Notes: generated by a model not told the origin, from the sequence alone. A stretch of 64,000 bases of DNA from Sediminicola sp. YIK13 (GCF_001430825.1 NZ_CP010535.1:662501-726500); one strand, 5' to 3'; shown: positions 16,877-25,685, counted from the stretch's first letter. A program made the numbers and translations.

Positions 16877-17506
16877 TTACATGGTTAATTTTCTTATTTC
16901 CAGACTATTGTCCTCATTTCGGACAGCTATCAAATTATCATTCAACAATTTGGTCCTTAACCAAGGTGTTTTATATCTTTTAGAGGTCATTTGAATATTG
17001 GTGGGTTTGGCTAAATATTCGATGATTTTTCCAGAAGAATCCATTAAGACTTCATGGAATTTGAATTCATAGATTTTTAGTTTAAACTCATTCTCACCCT
17101 TTAATACCTTTTCAAAAATAATTCCAGTTAAGTAACCATTGTCATATTGTGCCACATTCAAGAATTGATAGTCAATCACCAGTTTCCCCGATGTATCTAT
17201 AAAGCCGTAATATGGAATTCCTTCTTCTATTTTTTTTACAAGACACCTACCCTGATTAAAACTTGGGTATTTAACACCCATTATTCCAAATGTGGAGGGT
17301 TCTGCAGTACCATCCCAAACAAGATCATTTCTAAAATCAATGATAAGATCTCCTTTGGTGTTGATAAATCCCCATTGTTCCCCTTTTTTAATGGCTGCTA
17401 GTCCCTCACTAAAAGGGGCTATAATATCTATCTCCTTCAAGGCCTGGGCCAAGGTGAACAGTGGTATCAAAATTAATATTGCCAACAATGATATTTTAGT
17501 TTTCAT
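16877..17506 (-). CDS. secreted WG-repeat protein
   Basis: This 209-residue exported protein has a signal peptide at residues 1-21 (hydrophobic LLAILILIPLF, cleavage near Ala-Gln-Ala). Two or three WG-like beta repeats follow: GEQWGFINTKGDLIIDF, then YYGFIDTSGKLVIDY. Such repeats build small beta structures in many Bacteroidota envelope proteins, but their ligands are generally unknown. It leads the four-gene operon 16877-15822. The predicted transcription start lies about 15 bases before its ATG. Confidence 0.82.
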   Translation of the reverse strand: MKTKISLLAILILIPLFTLAQALKEIDIIAPFSEGLAAIKKGEQWGFINTKGDLIIDFRNDLVWDGTAEPSTFGIMGVKYPSFNQGRCLVKKIEEGIPYYGFIDTSGKLVIDYQFLNVAQYDNGYLTGIIFEKVLKGENEFKLKIYEFKFHEVLMDSSGKIIEYLAKPTNIQMTSKRYKTPWLRTKLLNDNLIAVRNEDNSLEIRKLTM

Positions 17507-17525
17507 GATTTACGTATTTATAATA

Positions 17526-17568
17526 CCAAAGTATTATTTGTATTGTATTTATGAAATGATAATTGTCA
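17526..17568 (-). promoter_or_regulatory. TGAY-N4-RTCA box with -7 element, upstream of WG operon
   Basis: The near-palindrome TGATAATTGTCA (17557-17568) is followed on the minus strand, 29.5 bases from its centre, by TACTTTGG (17533-17526), one mismatch from TAnnTTTG. Confidence 0.6.
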
Positions 17569-17607
17569 GGTGTGTAACAAGGAGGTTACTTTTGATTGTG
17601 CATCATA

Positions 17608-17650
17608 TGACATTAATCATAGTACCCGAATCCTACAAAAATTAATTTTA
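17608..17650 (+). promoter_or_regulatory. TGAY-N4-RTCA box with -7 element, upstream of hibernation factor
   Basis: TGACATTAATCA (17608-17619) is followed, 29.5 bases from its centre, by TAATTTTA (17643-17650). Transcription would start near 17655, leaving a leader of about 120 bases before the hibernation factor gene. Confidence 0.6.
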
Positions 17651-17775
17651 TAAAAGGTTGCTTGTTGAGATGCTAAGTACGGGTCGTCGTCTAATTATAA
17701 AAGTCTTCCATTATGAATACTCAATCTTAGATGTGGATTTAAATAGAAACAGAGGAAATAACTAATAATACAAAG

Positions 17776-18078
17776 ATGACCATTGATGTGCAGTACGTAA
17801 AAATGCCGACCAGCGAGGCAACAACAGAATTTGTAACCAAAAAATTAGACAAGTTGGGAGATCGATATAATTGGGTGATCGCTGCCAAGGTCTATTTTAA
17901 ATTGGAAAACAACCCTTCAGGTAAAGGTAAAATTTGCGAAATTGAGTTGAGTGCCCCTGGTCCAAGATTATTTGCAAAATCGAATGAGGCGCATTTTGAA
18001 AAGGCGGCAGTTGCCACCATAAACGATTTAGAGCGACAATTAAAAAAGACGAATGAAAAGCGAAATAAAAAATTTTAA
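17776..18078 (+). CDS. hpf: ribosome hibernation promoting factor (HPF/RaiA short form)
   Basis: This 100-residue cytoplasmic protein has the beta-alpha-beta-beta-beta-alpha HPF/YfiA fold. The opening strand carries the pattern typical of the family (VTKKLDKLGDR), and the second helix is basic (DLERQLKKTNEKRNKKF). It should bind in the 30S mRNA/tRNA channel and inactivate ribosomes in dormancy. It lacks the C-terminal dimerisation domain of long HPF. Its place behind a regulon box fits shutdown of translation under energy stress. The universal stress gene follows after 89 bases and probably shares the transcript. Confidence 0.88.
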   Translation: MTIDVQYVKMPTSEATTEFVTKKLDKLGDRYNWVIAAKVYFKLENNPSGKGKICEIELSAPGPRLFAKSNEAHFEKAAVATINDLERQLKKTNEKRNKKF

Positions 18079-18167
18079 ACCGCTAAAATAATACATAATC
18101 CATGGAGGCTAGAACTTAAAAAAAATCGTTTTTTAGTTACTAAGTCCATACTATTTTAAATTCTACC

Positions 18168-19001
18168 ATGAAAAAAATATTGGTGCCTATCGATTTTTCT
18201 ATTTTTTCTGAATATGCCCTAGAGGTGGCCGCAAGACTAACTAGGACGCATAAAGCGGAATTAGTAGTTTTTCATATGTTAGGAATTTCAGAATCTGTTT
18301 TTGTGGCCAATGAGGCCGCTGAAAAGGCAGAGGCCAAGTATTACTTGTCAATGGCCAAGGAACGGTTTGCCACATTTCTGGATAAGGACTATTTAACGGG
18401 GATTAAAATAACAGAGATTATACAAAATTATAAGGTATTCAGCGAAATCAATGAGCTGGCCAAAGAAATTGAAATTGATCTGATTGTTATGGGATCACAT
18501 GGATCCAAGGGCTTAAGTGAATTTTTTGTGGGATCCAATACTGAAAAAGTGGTGCGGACCTCCACAGTCCCCGTTCTTGTCGTTAAAAAAAGAAGGCCCA
18601 ACTTTAAGATTGAAAATGTTGTTTTTGCCTGTGATTTCAAAATAGAAAATTTGTATGCCTTTATCCATGCCGTGAAGTTATTTACAGAATATGAGGCAAA
18701 AATTAATTTGGTATATGTCAATAGACCCAATGAATACTTTATCACCAAGACGGAGCTGGATAAGAGGATATCCTACTTTATGTCAAAGGTGAGGGACCAA
18801 AGTCTGGAAAACATAGAGGTCGCTTACGTAACGGATTATTCCATTGAACATGGAATTATGGAGTATTGTAAAAAAATCCAGGCAGATCTTGTGGCTATCC
18901 CAACCCACGGCAGAAAAGGCTGGGCGCACTTCTTTGTTGGCAGCCTGGGGGAAAAAATGGCAAATCATGCCCACCTACCGGTAATGACTTTTAGGATTTA
19001 A
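18168..19001 (+). CDS. universal stress protein, two Usp domains
   Basis: This 277-residue cytoplasmic protein has two tandem Usp domains. The first (1-142) has the ATP-binding motif Gly-x2-Gly-x9-Gly-Ser in MGSHGSKGLSEFFVGSNT. The second (about 148-277) keeps most of it in PTHGRKGWAHFFVGS, with Pro at the first Gly. It therefore differs from the array at 24-31 kb, whose second domains have lost the motif. It lies 89 bases behind the hibernation factor gene and has no palindromic box of its own. Confidence 0.93.
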   Translation: MKKILVPIDFSIFSEYALEVAARLTRTHKAELVVFHMLGISESVFVANEAAEKAEAKYYLSMAKERFATFLDKDYLTGIKITEIIQNYKVFSEINELAKEIEIDLIVMGSHGSKGLSEFFVGSNTEKVVRTSTVPVLVVKKRRPNFKIENVVFACDFKIENLYAFIHAVKLFTEYEAKINLVYVNRPNEYFITKTELDKRISYFMSKVRDQSLENIEVAYVTDYSIEHGIMEYCKKIQADLVAIPTHGRKGWAHFFVGSLGEKMANHAHLPVMTFRI

Positions 19002-19034
19002 ATTTTTTAGAAGTAATTCTAGGCCATATGCTGT

Positions 19035-19727
19035 TTAAAAATTCTTTAATACCTTCTCCAAGCGTGGTCTTTTATGTCTGCTTATCGGTAATTCCCTACC
19101 GTGAACTTCTACCATCTTGCTATTGAAACGTTCAATTTTTTCTAAGTTGACGATATAGGACTTATGTATGCGAAGAAATTTACCATCGGGCAACTTATTT
19201 TCAAAAGCCTTCATCGTTGATAGTACAATTATATTACCCTGCTTGGTGATCAATTTTATATAATCTCCCAGGGCCTCTATCCATTCGATATCATCGATGA
19301 ATACCTTTCTCTTTTTGAGATTGCTTTTTACAAAGAAGAATTCCTTGTCCTCTTCATCTCCATGAATTAATTTATAATTGGTTATAGCCCTTTCAACTGA
19401 AGTATTAAATCGATTACTGCTGATCGGTTTTTGCAAGTAGTCCGTTACGCCATACTCAAAGGCTTTAAAAGCGTACTCTATTTTACCTGTGATAAGAATG
19501 ATCTGAGGCTTTTTCTTTAAGGATTCCAAAAGATCAAAGCCATTGATGATAGGCATTTCGATATCTAAGAAAATTAGATCGATCTCTAGTTCTTTAATCC
19601 CTTTGTTGGCTTCCATTGCATTCGCGTATTCAGCTAAAAGGGTAAGGTGAGGATTGCTTTTAATAAGCTTGGCCACTGCCAATCGTTGCATTGTGGAATC
19701 GTCAATAATGATACATTTTAATTGCAT
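19035..19727 (-). CDS. LytTR-family response regulator
   Basis: This 230-residue regulator has an N-terminal receiver domain (IIIDDST near residues 5-11, phosphoacceptor Asp in LIFLDIEMP, switch Lys in LQKPIS) and a C-terminal LytTR DNA-binding domain at about 125-228 (FLRIHKSYIVNLEKI). I choose the ATG at 19727 (MQLKCIIIDDS). A TTG start nine codons upstream only adds an unconserved tail. No histidine kinase gene is adjacent. A palindrome box with its -7 element lies about 190 bases upstream, so the message may have a long leader. Confidence 0.92.
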   Translation of the reverse strand: MQLKCIIIDDSTMQRLAVAKLIKSNPHLTLLAEYANAMEANKGIKELEIDLIFLDIEMPIINGFDLLESLKKKPQIILITGKIEYAFKAFEYGVTDYLQKPISSNRFNTSVERAITNYKLIHGDEEDKEFFFVKSNLKKRKVFIDDIEWIEALGDYIKLITKQGNIIVLSTMKAFENKLPDGKFLRIHKSYIVNLEKIERFNSKMVEVHGRELPISRHKRPRLEKVLKNF

Positions 19728-20042
19728 AGCATTGGATTTTAAAAGTATTTCCAATACTTACCCAAAATGGCAACAGTAGGTCTTAATTGGGGTACTTTAT
19801 TAGAGAATAATGCTGTCGTTCACTAAAGACCTATGTTAGGGGAATTTTAATTTGTTGTTCATAGTTTAGGTAAATTTTGGTCGGATACTTTGAGTTGTTA
19901 ATTAATTTTCAACTAAAATATACGATATAAATGGCAGGTATAATGACATAGATCAGTTTAATACAAATAATAATATAATAAATCAAATGGATGATATTGT
20001 TGAACCCAATAGGCCGTGAAATAAAAAATCCTGATACTTTTA
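19728..20042. other. intergenic region upstream of the LytTR gene
   Basis: This 315-base AT-rich gap holds the box and -7 element at 19913-19955. The roughly 180 bases between them and the LytTR start show no convincing gene, only an 8-codon open frame. I see no clear terminator for the rtcB operon. Confidence 0.5.
19913..19955 (-). promoter_or_regulatory. TGAY-N4-RTCA box with -7-like element, upstream of LytTR regulator
   Basis: TGACATAGATCA (19944-19955) is followed on the minus strand, 29.5 bases from its centre, by TATTTTAG (19920-19913), similar to the TACTTTAG of the rtcB operon promoter. It is the site farthest from its gene. Confidence 0.5.
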
Positions 20043-21491
20043 TTACCCTTTCACCACAGCCACAGGCCTTAACTTGGCCACCTTTTTTGCAATTCCGGCA
20101 TCAGATACGGTTTCCACTACTAGATTGACGTCCTTGTATGCTATTGGCGCCTCCTCGGCAATTCCTTTGAACGAACCGGCCTGCACGTAGATACCCCTTT
20201 CTTTTAATTGTTCCTTCAATTGTGGTGCATTTACTTGTTTTTTTGAGGCGGTTCTGGACAAGCGTCGCCCGGCACCGTGACAACAGGAACCAAACGTAAG
20301 GTCGTGGCTCTTGGAGGTGCCTATCAGGATATAGGAACTTGTGCCCATACTGCCCGGAATAATGACTGGTTGGCCTAAAAGGTTATAGGATTCCGGTAGC
20401 TCGCTGAACCCTGGTCCAAAAGCCCTGGTCGCTCCTTTTCTATGTACAATCAAAGGATGTGGTTTGCCATCTACCTTGTGCGTTTCTAGTTTGGCCATGT
20501 TGTGGGCCACATCATACATGAGTTCAAGTTGGCCATGGTCCTTTCCGAAAATGTTGGCCCATGCTTTTCTGGCCTCCCAAGTAATTACCTGCCTGTTGGC
20601 CCATGCATAATTGGCCGCAGCACACATGGCCTTATAGTAATTTTGACCTTCAAGAGAACTAAAAGGAACACAGGTGAGCTCGCGATCGGGAACCTGTATG
20701 CCATATTTATCCATGGCGGTCATCATGATCTTTATATGGTCTGTGGCTATTTGGTGTCCAAGTCCCCTGGAGCCTGTATGGATCAGCACCACCAATTGTC
20801 CTTTTTTTAATCCAAAGGCTTCGGCGACATCCGGTTCATATATTTCATCCACAAAATCCACTTCCACAAAATGGTTACCCGAGCCTATGGTGCCAAGCTG
20901 GTCCAGGCCCCTACTTTTTGCCCTTTCAGAAACTTTGGAGGGGTCCGCGTCCGGTAAGCGTCCGTTGTTCTCAATAAATGCGAGATCTTTTGTTTTGCCA
21001 TAGCCTTTGTCAACAGCCCATTTGGCCCCTTGGGACAACACATCTTCCAACTCTTTTTGGGTAAGATGAAGAAACCCTCCTTTACCCATTCCCGAAGGAA
21101 TTTGGGCGTACATTTCCTTGGATAACGCTTCTATTTTGTCCTTCACCTCCTCTACCATTATGATTGAGGTTAGTAAGCGAACCCCACAATTGATGTCATA
21201 TCCAATTCCCCCTGGAGAAATGGCACCGTCAGGATGTGAAGTAGCAGCAACACCCCCAATAGGGAACCCATAACCTTCATGAACGTCTGGCATTACCCAA
21301 GAAGCTCCCTGAATACCGGGCAAACTTGCCACATTGACCAATTGTACCAATGACCTGTCCCCTATGATGTCGTCCAAAATGGGTTCATGGGCCAATACCC
21401 TTGCGGGGACCAACATATTTTTATGGAACGATTTAGGGATTTCCCACAGATAGTCCTCAATTTTGTTAAGATGTTGTTTGCCGATTTTCAT
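20043..21491 (-). CDS. rtcB: RtcB RNA-splicing ligase
   Basis: This 482-residue GTP- and Mn-dependent ligase joins RNA 2',3'-cyclic phosphate or 3'-phosphate ends to 5'-OH ends. Metal-site motifs are visible: DINCGVRLL, GSGNHFVEVD and HTGSRGLGHQ. The region FGSCCHGAGRRLSR holds the His that is guanylylated in RtcB. Length matches bacterial and archaeal RtcB. The archease gene overlaps by 4 bases (ATGA) just upstream, giving the ligase with its turnover factor. It is the last gene of an operon led by a release-factor-like protein. Confidence 0.97.
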   Translation of the reverse strand: MKIGKQHLNKIEDYLWEIPKSFHKNMLVPARVLAHEPILDDIIGDRSLVQLVNVASLPGIQGASWVMPDVHEGYGFPIGGVAATSHPDGAISPGGIGYDINCGVRLLTSIIMVEEVKDKIEALSKEMYAQIPSGMGKGGFLHLTQKELEDVLSQGAKWAVDKGYGKTKDLAFIENNGRLPDADPSKVSERAKSRGLDQLGTIGSGNHFVEVDFVDEIYEPDVAEAFGLKKGQLVVLIHTGSRGLGHQIATDHIKIMMTAMDKYGIQVPDRELTCVPFSSLEGQNYYKAMCAAANYAWANRQVITWEARKAWANIFGKDHGQLELMYDVAHNMAKLETHKVDGKPHPLIVHRKGATRAFGPGFSELPESYNLLGQPVIIPGSMGTSSYILIGTSKSHDLTFGSCCHGAGRRLSRTASKKQVNAPQLKEQLKERGIYVQAGSFKGIAEEAPIAYKDVNLVVETVSDAGIAKKVAKLRPVAVVKG

Positions 21492-21901
21492 ATGTCAAAT
21501 ATTATGAAGGTCTCCCATTTATTTTGTTGGTTCTTAATAAGATTCGCCTCGTGATAGGTAACTGCTTTTATTTCCTCGTCCAATTTATCAATGGCAGCAC
21601 CATAGATAGAGGCTTCTAAAAGGTTGCTTTTCATTTTTTTTATCTCTAACTGACAGAAAACCGCTTTTTCGTCATAGGAAACAGACAATGCCTCAGATAG
21701 GAAATCAATTAATAAGCAGGTGCGATCTTTGGATGTAATTCTTAAATCCACTTTTAAAGGTCCTTTAGAAGGGCGGTTACAAAATCCTTCCTTCATTATT
21801 TCACTCATTCCAAGTAGGGCAGCTTCGAATACTTCCTTAATTGTGTGGGCCTCCACCTTCATTCTAATATCCGCGGTATGCGGATGAAATTCGTATTTCA
21901 C
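21488..21901 (-). CDS. archease (RtcB cofactor)
   Basis: This 137-residue acidic protein opens with YEFHPHTADIRM, the archease signature, and closes with TYHEANL and a C-terminal IIFDI strand. The metal-binding Asp and His of the family are kept (His7, His9, Asp12 and the C-terminal Asp). Archease speeds guanylylation and multiple turnover of RtcB. It overlaps both neighbours by 4 bases, so methyltransferase, archease and RtcB are translationally coupled. Confidence 0.95.
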   Translation of the reverse strand: MKYEFHPHTADIRMKVEAHTIKEVFEAALLGMSEIMKEGFCNRPSKGPLKVDLRITSKDRTCLLIDFLSEALSVSYDEKAVFCQLEIKKMKSNLLEASIYGAAIDKLDEEIKAVTYHEANLIKNQQNKWETFIIFDI

Positions 21902-22536
21902 TTTTTATCGGCCTTAATGACCACGAAGGAACCTTCCCCATATCCTTGTTTGGGCATCTGTATGGTTGTAATTGATTCCAGGTCTCCAAAAAGGGTTTGG
22001 TTGTATTCCAAATTCTTGAAACGCTTGTCTTTTAAAATTTTTTTAACCTGATCCACTGTGTAATACTTGGCATGTTTAAAAAAGGTACTGCGCTGCCTTT
22101 TTAGTTCATATTGTTGGGCTATGCCTTGTTCCTTGTCCAGGAAACCTATAATAATAGACCCTTTTGGTTTTAATACCCTGTAGCACTCCGCCACGGCATT
22201 TTTAAAGTTTTCTAAATGACATATTGTGACAAAAAGGACAAAATCGAATTGCAAGTCCCCATAGGGTAACTTTTCCGCTACCCCGGGAATGATCTCAATA
22301 CCTTTTTTAATGGCTTTTTTTGCCATTTCCAAGGAGGGTTCTATCCCTTCTTTTATGCCTAAGGGTTGGGCAAATCTCCCGGTTCCGACACCAACTTCTA
22401 TTCCGCGTATGTTTTCGGGCAACTTGGCCATTTGTTCCTTTATAGCTTCCAATTCGGACAAGTATGCCTTTTCATATAAGGAATACCAATTGTCGTATGC
22501 TTCCACGTTATTGTCAAATACTGTAACATTTTTCAT
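21898..22536 (-). CDS. class I SAM-dependent methyltransferase
   Basis: This 212-residue cytoplasmic protein has the SAM-binding motif I in EVGVGTGRFAQPLG and motif post-I/II in LQFDFVLFVTICHLEN. It resembles the UbiE/COQ5-type Methyltransf_11 group, and its substrate is unknown. I place the start at the ATG 22534-22536 (MKNVTVFDNNVEAYDNWY). A longer frame to 22632 would overlap the upstream gene by 50 bases and its N-terminus looks non-native. Being coupled to archease and RtcB makes an RNA substrate possible, which is inference. Confidence 0.85.
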   Translation of the reverse strand: MKNVTVFDNNVEAYDNWYSLYEKAYLSELEAIKEQMAKLPENIRGIEVGVGTGRFAQPLGIKEGIEPSLEMAKKAIKKGIEIIPGVAEKLPYGDLQFDFVLFVTICHLENFKNAVAECYRVLKPKGSIIIGFLDKEQGIAQQYELKRQRSTFFKHAKYYTVDQVKKILKDKRFKNLEYNQTLFGDLESITTIQMPKQGYGEGSFVVIKADKK

Positions 22537-22582
22537 AACCATATAATTTTTTAATGAATAGATTGGGGCCGTTTTTTCTATT

Positions 22583-23752
22583 TCAATACCTGAACAATGC
22601 ATTGAATGGGGCACCCTTAATCGGCATTTCATCTGGGGCCATTAAAAACACGTTTCCTTTCTGTCTCAGTGTCTTCAATGCGGCCATATGGGATAAGGAG
22701 ACATTCTGAGGCTCTTTTGTACTGTTGATATTCACGTGTTCACTGTCCTTGTTGTACGTACCGTAAATGTCCATATCCTTTGCTAAGAAAAGGGTGTCAA
22801 TTTTGCCGTTTACAGCGGCTGGGATGATTTCCTCAGTAACATAGGATGTTTTAGTGGTATTGTAAAGGTCATTGAATTGTTTTAGCTTGGATTTTCTTTT
22901 GGTCTCAAAATAGTCCGCAATCAACGCCCATGAAGCTTGGTGCAATTCTTTTTTGTCCGTGTATTGGGAATCCCCTGGAATATGTTTCTCATAAAGGTTA
23001 TTGTAGGAATTGGCCTCTTTGTACAATGGGAACAAGGAATCTACGCAAGCAAGTAGTAATGGGCTGTTTTTGCCATTGATCACCTTGTTGACCCCCTTAT
23101 CCAATGCCCTAAAAAATGTAATGAGTTCCTTCTTTTCATCGTCCTTACCATCACCATGTCCATGAAAGATGCCTGCCCCATGTGGTGCCTGCCCACTCCT
23201 AAACTGCACAAATTTTGGCCTAAAATCAAAGCCAACTGCCTTTTCCAACTGTTCAGGTGCAAAATCATCGATGTAAAGATCTTTTAGGCCGTATTTGGAA
23301 GCTTCATATAGTTTGACGTAATCCTGACTTAATTCCAACAAATAGTAGAGCCCTTGGTCAGAGTATAACGGCAATAAGGGACTGAGATAAAAATGGTTCG
23401 CCACATGGATCTTTGTGTCAAACGCAATAGGAAAAGTGTAATAGTGAAGTCCTTCTTTATTCAGAAATATGGCCAAACCATCTGATGGATTTCTCCAGAT
23501 TTCCAAATTTGTTAAAAGGCTTTCCAAAGGAAGTAGGTACTCTTTAATTTCTTGAGTGCTTAAAGCGTAGGTTTCAAGTGTTTTATGAACTTGCTTAATG
23601 GTACTTTTTAATCTGGCTTGGGCTAGATGCTCATTTTGTTCCTTTCCTTTTTTATCCATGGGCAAATAGATCGATACGGAGTGTAAAGCACGTTTGTCCG
23701 ATAAGTTTTCAAATTCTGTATACAGAAGAGGATGATTGATTTGTGTACGCAT
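22583..23752 (-). CDS. bacterial archaeo-eukaryotic release-factor-like protein (baeRF family)
   Basis: This 389-residue cytoplasmic protein shows the conserved run of the bacterial eRF1-like families. It has SVSIYLPMD near the N-terminus, WRNPSDGLAIFLN near residues 91-103, HFYLSPLLPL and YLLELSQDYVKLYEAS near 125-155. A variable Gly/His-rich loop follows (GAGIFHGHGDGKDDE), then a final NALFRY. The loop sits where eRF1 relatives carry the peptidyl-tRNA hydrolysis loop, but no GGQ is present, so hydrolase activity is not assured. It leads the operon with the methyltransferase, archease and RtcB. That links ribosome rescue or termination to RNA repair under the stress box. Confidence 0.8.
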   Translation of the reverse strand: MRTQINHPLLYTEFENLSDKRALHSVSIYLPMDKKGKEQNEHLAQARLKSTIKQVHKTLETYALSTQEIKEYLLPLESLLTNLEIWRNPSDGLAIFLNKEGLHYYTFPIAFDTKIHVANHFYLSPLLPLYSDQGLYYLLELSQDYVKLYEASKYGLKDLYIDDFAPEQLEKAVGFDFRPKFVQFRSGQAPHGAGIFHGHGDGKDDEKKELITFFRALDKGVNKVINGKNSPLLLACVDSLFPLYKEANSYNNLYEKHIPGDSQYTDKKELHQASWALIADYFETKRKSKLKQFNDLYNTTKTSYVTEEIIPAAVNGKIDTLFLAKDMDIYGTYNKDSEHVNINSTKEPQNVSLSHMAALKTLRQKGNVFLMAPDEMPIKGAPFNALFRY

Positions 23753-23769
23753 AATTTTAATTTTTAGCC

Positions 23770-23812
23770 CTAAAGTATGGATACGGATACTGAAATACTA
23801 TGATGTAAATCA
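23770..23812 (-). promoter_or_regulatory. TGAY-N4-RTCA box with -7 element, upstream of baeRF-rtcB operon
   Basis: The perfect palindrome TGATGTAAATCA (23801-23812) is followed on the minus strand, 29.5 bases from its centre, by TACTTTAG (23777-23770). The transcript would start about 13 bases before the ATG at 23752. Confidence 0.65.
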
Positions 23813-23895
23813 GGCACTTATCTGAAATAGAAATAGCACTTTTTAGATATAATAGAAATGGATGTTCCTAGTGAACAAACCCAAATAAAGACAAC

Positions 23896-23938
23896 TGATA
23901 TTTGTCATTGTTTCCCTTTCCTTGTCAGTGTACTTTTA
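23896..23938 (+). promoter_or_regulatory. TGAY-N4-RTCA box with -7 element, upstream of stress-protein array
   Basis: TGATATTTGTCA (23896-23907) is followed, 29.5 bases from its centre, by TACTTTTA (23931-23938). Transcription would start near 23943, 19 bases before the first stress-protein gene. The promoter probably serves the four consecutive genes up to 27423. Confidence 0.68.
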
Positions 23939-23961
23939 AAGGAAAGGCTTAAACAAATACT

Positions 23962-24807
23962 ATGAAAATAATATTGATACCCACCGACTTTTCGTCTAAT
24001 GCCATGAACGCCATCAATTATGCCGTAAAATTCTTCAAGTATCAACGCTGTGAAATGTATTTTATGCATGCCTATGCAGATGAGGTTTATAGTGAATCCA
24101 GTGATATGGACACCGCTGATTTTGGTGTTTTTAAAGATGAAGTTGAGAAAAAGGTGGATGGGGCCTTAAATAAATTACTGGGAGAGTTAAAGATCCTTTC
24201 ACCAAATCCAAGACACCAGTACAAAACCTTGTCCGTATTTGGATCCCTTATAGATTCTGCCAATGATTTTGTCGACGATAAGAATATTGACATTGTGGTT
24301 ATGGGTACCAAAGGGGAAACCGATGATCAGAAACTCACTTTTGGATCACACACCTTACAAGTATTAAAATATGTGCAATGTCCGGTATTGGCCATTCCCG
24401 CAAATTTTGAATACGTAAAGCCTAAAAAAATACTCTTTCCAACCGATTATATGGTTCCCTACAAAAGGCGGGAATTAAAACTCTTGTGTGACTTAGCTTG
24501 TTCCTACAGATCGGAGATTCATTTTTTATACCTATCTAATTTCGAAAAACTCGCACGTAGGCAGGAGGACAATAAAATGTTTTTGGAAGGATCCCTGCAA
24601 GATCTGACCCTCATGTTTGAAATTGTGGATAGTGAAGACCGAACAGATACTATAAAGAAGTATATAGAAATAAATGATATACAATTATTGGTCATGGTAA
24701 ATTCTCGACATTCTTTTTTGGAAAGCATGTTGCACCAATCTACCATTGATCAACTGGGATTGGCCATTAAAGTACCGTTTCTGGTCATGCAGAATTTGGT
24801 AAGATAA
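23962..24807 (+). CDS. universal stress protein, array member 1
   Basis: This 281-residue protein has tandem Usp domains. The first opens MKIILIPTDFSSNAMNAINYA and carries the nucleotide motif Gly-x2-Gly-x9-Gly-Ser in MGTKGETDDQKLTFGSHT. The second (about 150-281) starts KILFPTDYM but has lost that motif. In its place is NSRHSFLESMLHQSTIDQLG and a closing VPFLVM. Members of this array share that pattern, suggesting one ATP-binding and one regulatory or dimerising half. It is the first gene of a run with gaps of 15, 5 and 37 bases to the next three. Confidence 0.92.
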   Translation: MKIILIPTDFSSNAMNAINYAVKFFKYQRCEMYFMHAYADEVYSESSDMDTADFGVFKDEVEKKVDGALNKLLGELKILSPNPRHQYKTLSVFGSLIDSANDFVDDKNIDIVVMGTKGETDDQKLTFGSHTLQVLKYVQCPVLAIPANFEYVKPKKILFPTDYMVPYKRRELKLLCDLACSYRSEIHFLYLSNFEKLARRQEDNKMFLEGSLQDLTLMFEIVDSEDRTDTIKKYIEINDIQLLVMVNSRHSFLESMLHQSTIDQLGLAIKVPFLVMQNLVR

Positions 24808-24822
24808 TTCTAAAGTAAACTT

Positions 24823-25680
24823 ATGAAACGTATCCTATTGCCTACAGACTTCTCAAAGAATGCATGGAATGCCATTTCCTATGCCTTATCCTTTTTTAAA
24901 AATGAGCAATGCAAATTTTACATATTACATACATACACCCCTTCTTTTTACAGGGTAGATTATATGTTGGGAGGGCCATCATTCAGTGCCATACCTGATG
25001 CAGGTGTGGAGGCCTCAATAAAAGGTCTGGAAAAAACACTTAAGGACATAAAAAAACAACACCTCAATCCCAAACACAGCTTTGAGACCTTATCGGCCTT
25101 TAATATTTTAACGGATGAGATCAGTGAGGCAGTGGCAAGCAAGGACATAGATTTGATTATAATGGGCACCCAGGGTGCCACAGGGGCCAAGGATTTATTT
25201 ATTGGAACAAATACCATACACGTATTGCGGAAGGTAAAAATACCCGTATTGGCCGTGCCAGCTGCTTGTACATATAAGGAGATTCAAAAATTTGTTTTTG
25301 CCACAGATTATTGGACCGAGTATAAGAAAGAGGAATTGGACCCACTAACGCGGCTCGTTAAATTGCACAAGGCCAAACTTATAGTTTTACATGTATTGGA
25401 GGAAATGGGAATCTGGGAAAAACAAGAAGAGAACAAAAAAAATCTAATAAAATATTTAGGGGACACCCCACATACTTTTGATCAAATTAAAAGCACGCAT
25501 GTGGCGGATGCCATCCAGGAATATGTAAAAAGCAATCAATTGGATCTTTTGGCCATGCAAAATAGAAAGCACTTTTTTTGGGAGCGTCTATTAACACGTC
25601 AAAATGTGGAGGCCATTGGGTTTCATATTAAGGTGCCGTTTCTGGTACTTAGAGATACCGGCAAGTCAATTAAACAATAG
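24823..25680 (+). CDS. universal stress protein, array member 2
   Basis: This 285-residue protein has tandem Usp domains. The N-terminal domain (MKRILLPTDFSKNAWNAISYA) keeps the full nucleotide motif in GTQGATGAKDLFIGTNT, ending in Gly-Thr. The C-terminal domain begins KFVFATDYW and lacks the motif. It ends with the array-specific QNRKHFFWERLL segment and VPFLVL. Its start is 15 bases behind member 1, so it is co-transcribed. It is closest by eye to the member at 29887, sharing GTQGATGAK and LHTYTPSFY/MNTYTPAVY. Confidence 0.92.
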   Translation: MKRILLPTDFSKNAWNAISYALSFFKNEQCKFYILHTYTPSFYRVDYMLGGPSFSAIPDAGVEASIKGLEKTLKDIKKQHLNPKHSFETLSAFNILTDEISEAVASKDIDLIIMGTQGATGAKDLFIGTNTIHVLRKVKIPVLAVPAACTYKEIQKFVFATDYWTEYKKEELDPLTRLVKLHKAKLIVLHVLEEMGIWEKQEENKKNLIKYLGDTPHTFDQIKSTHVADAIQEYVKSNQLDLLAMQNRKHFFWERLLTRQNVEAIGFHIKVPFLVLRDTGKSIKQ

Positions 25681-25685
25681 TTGAG

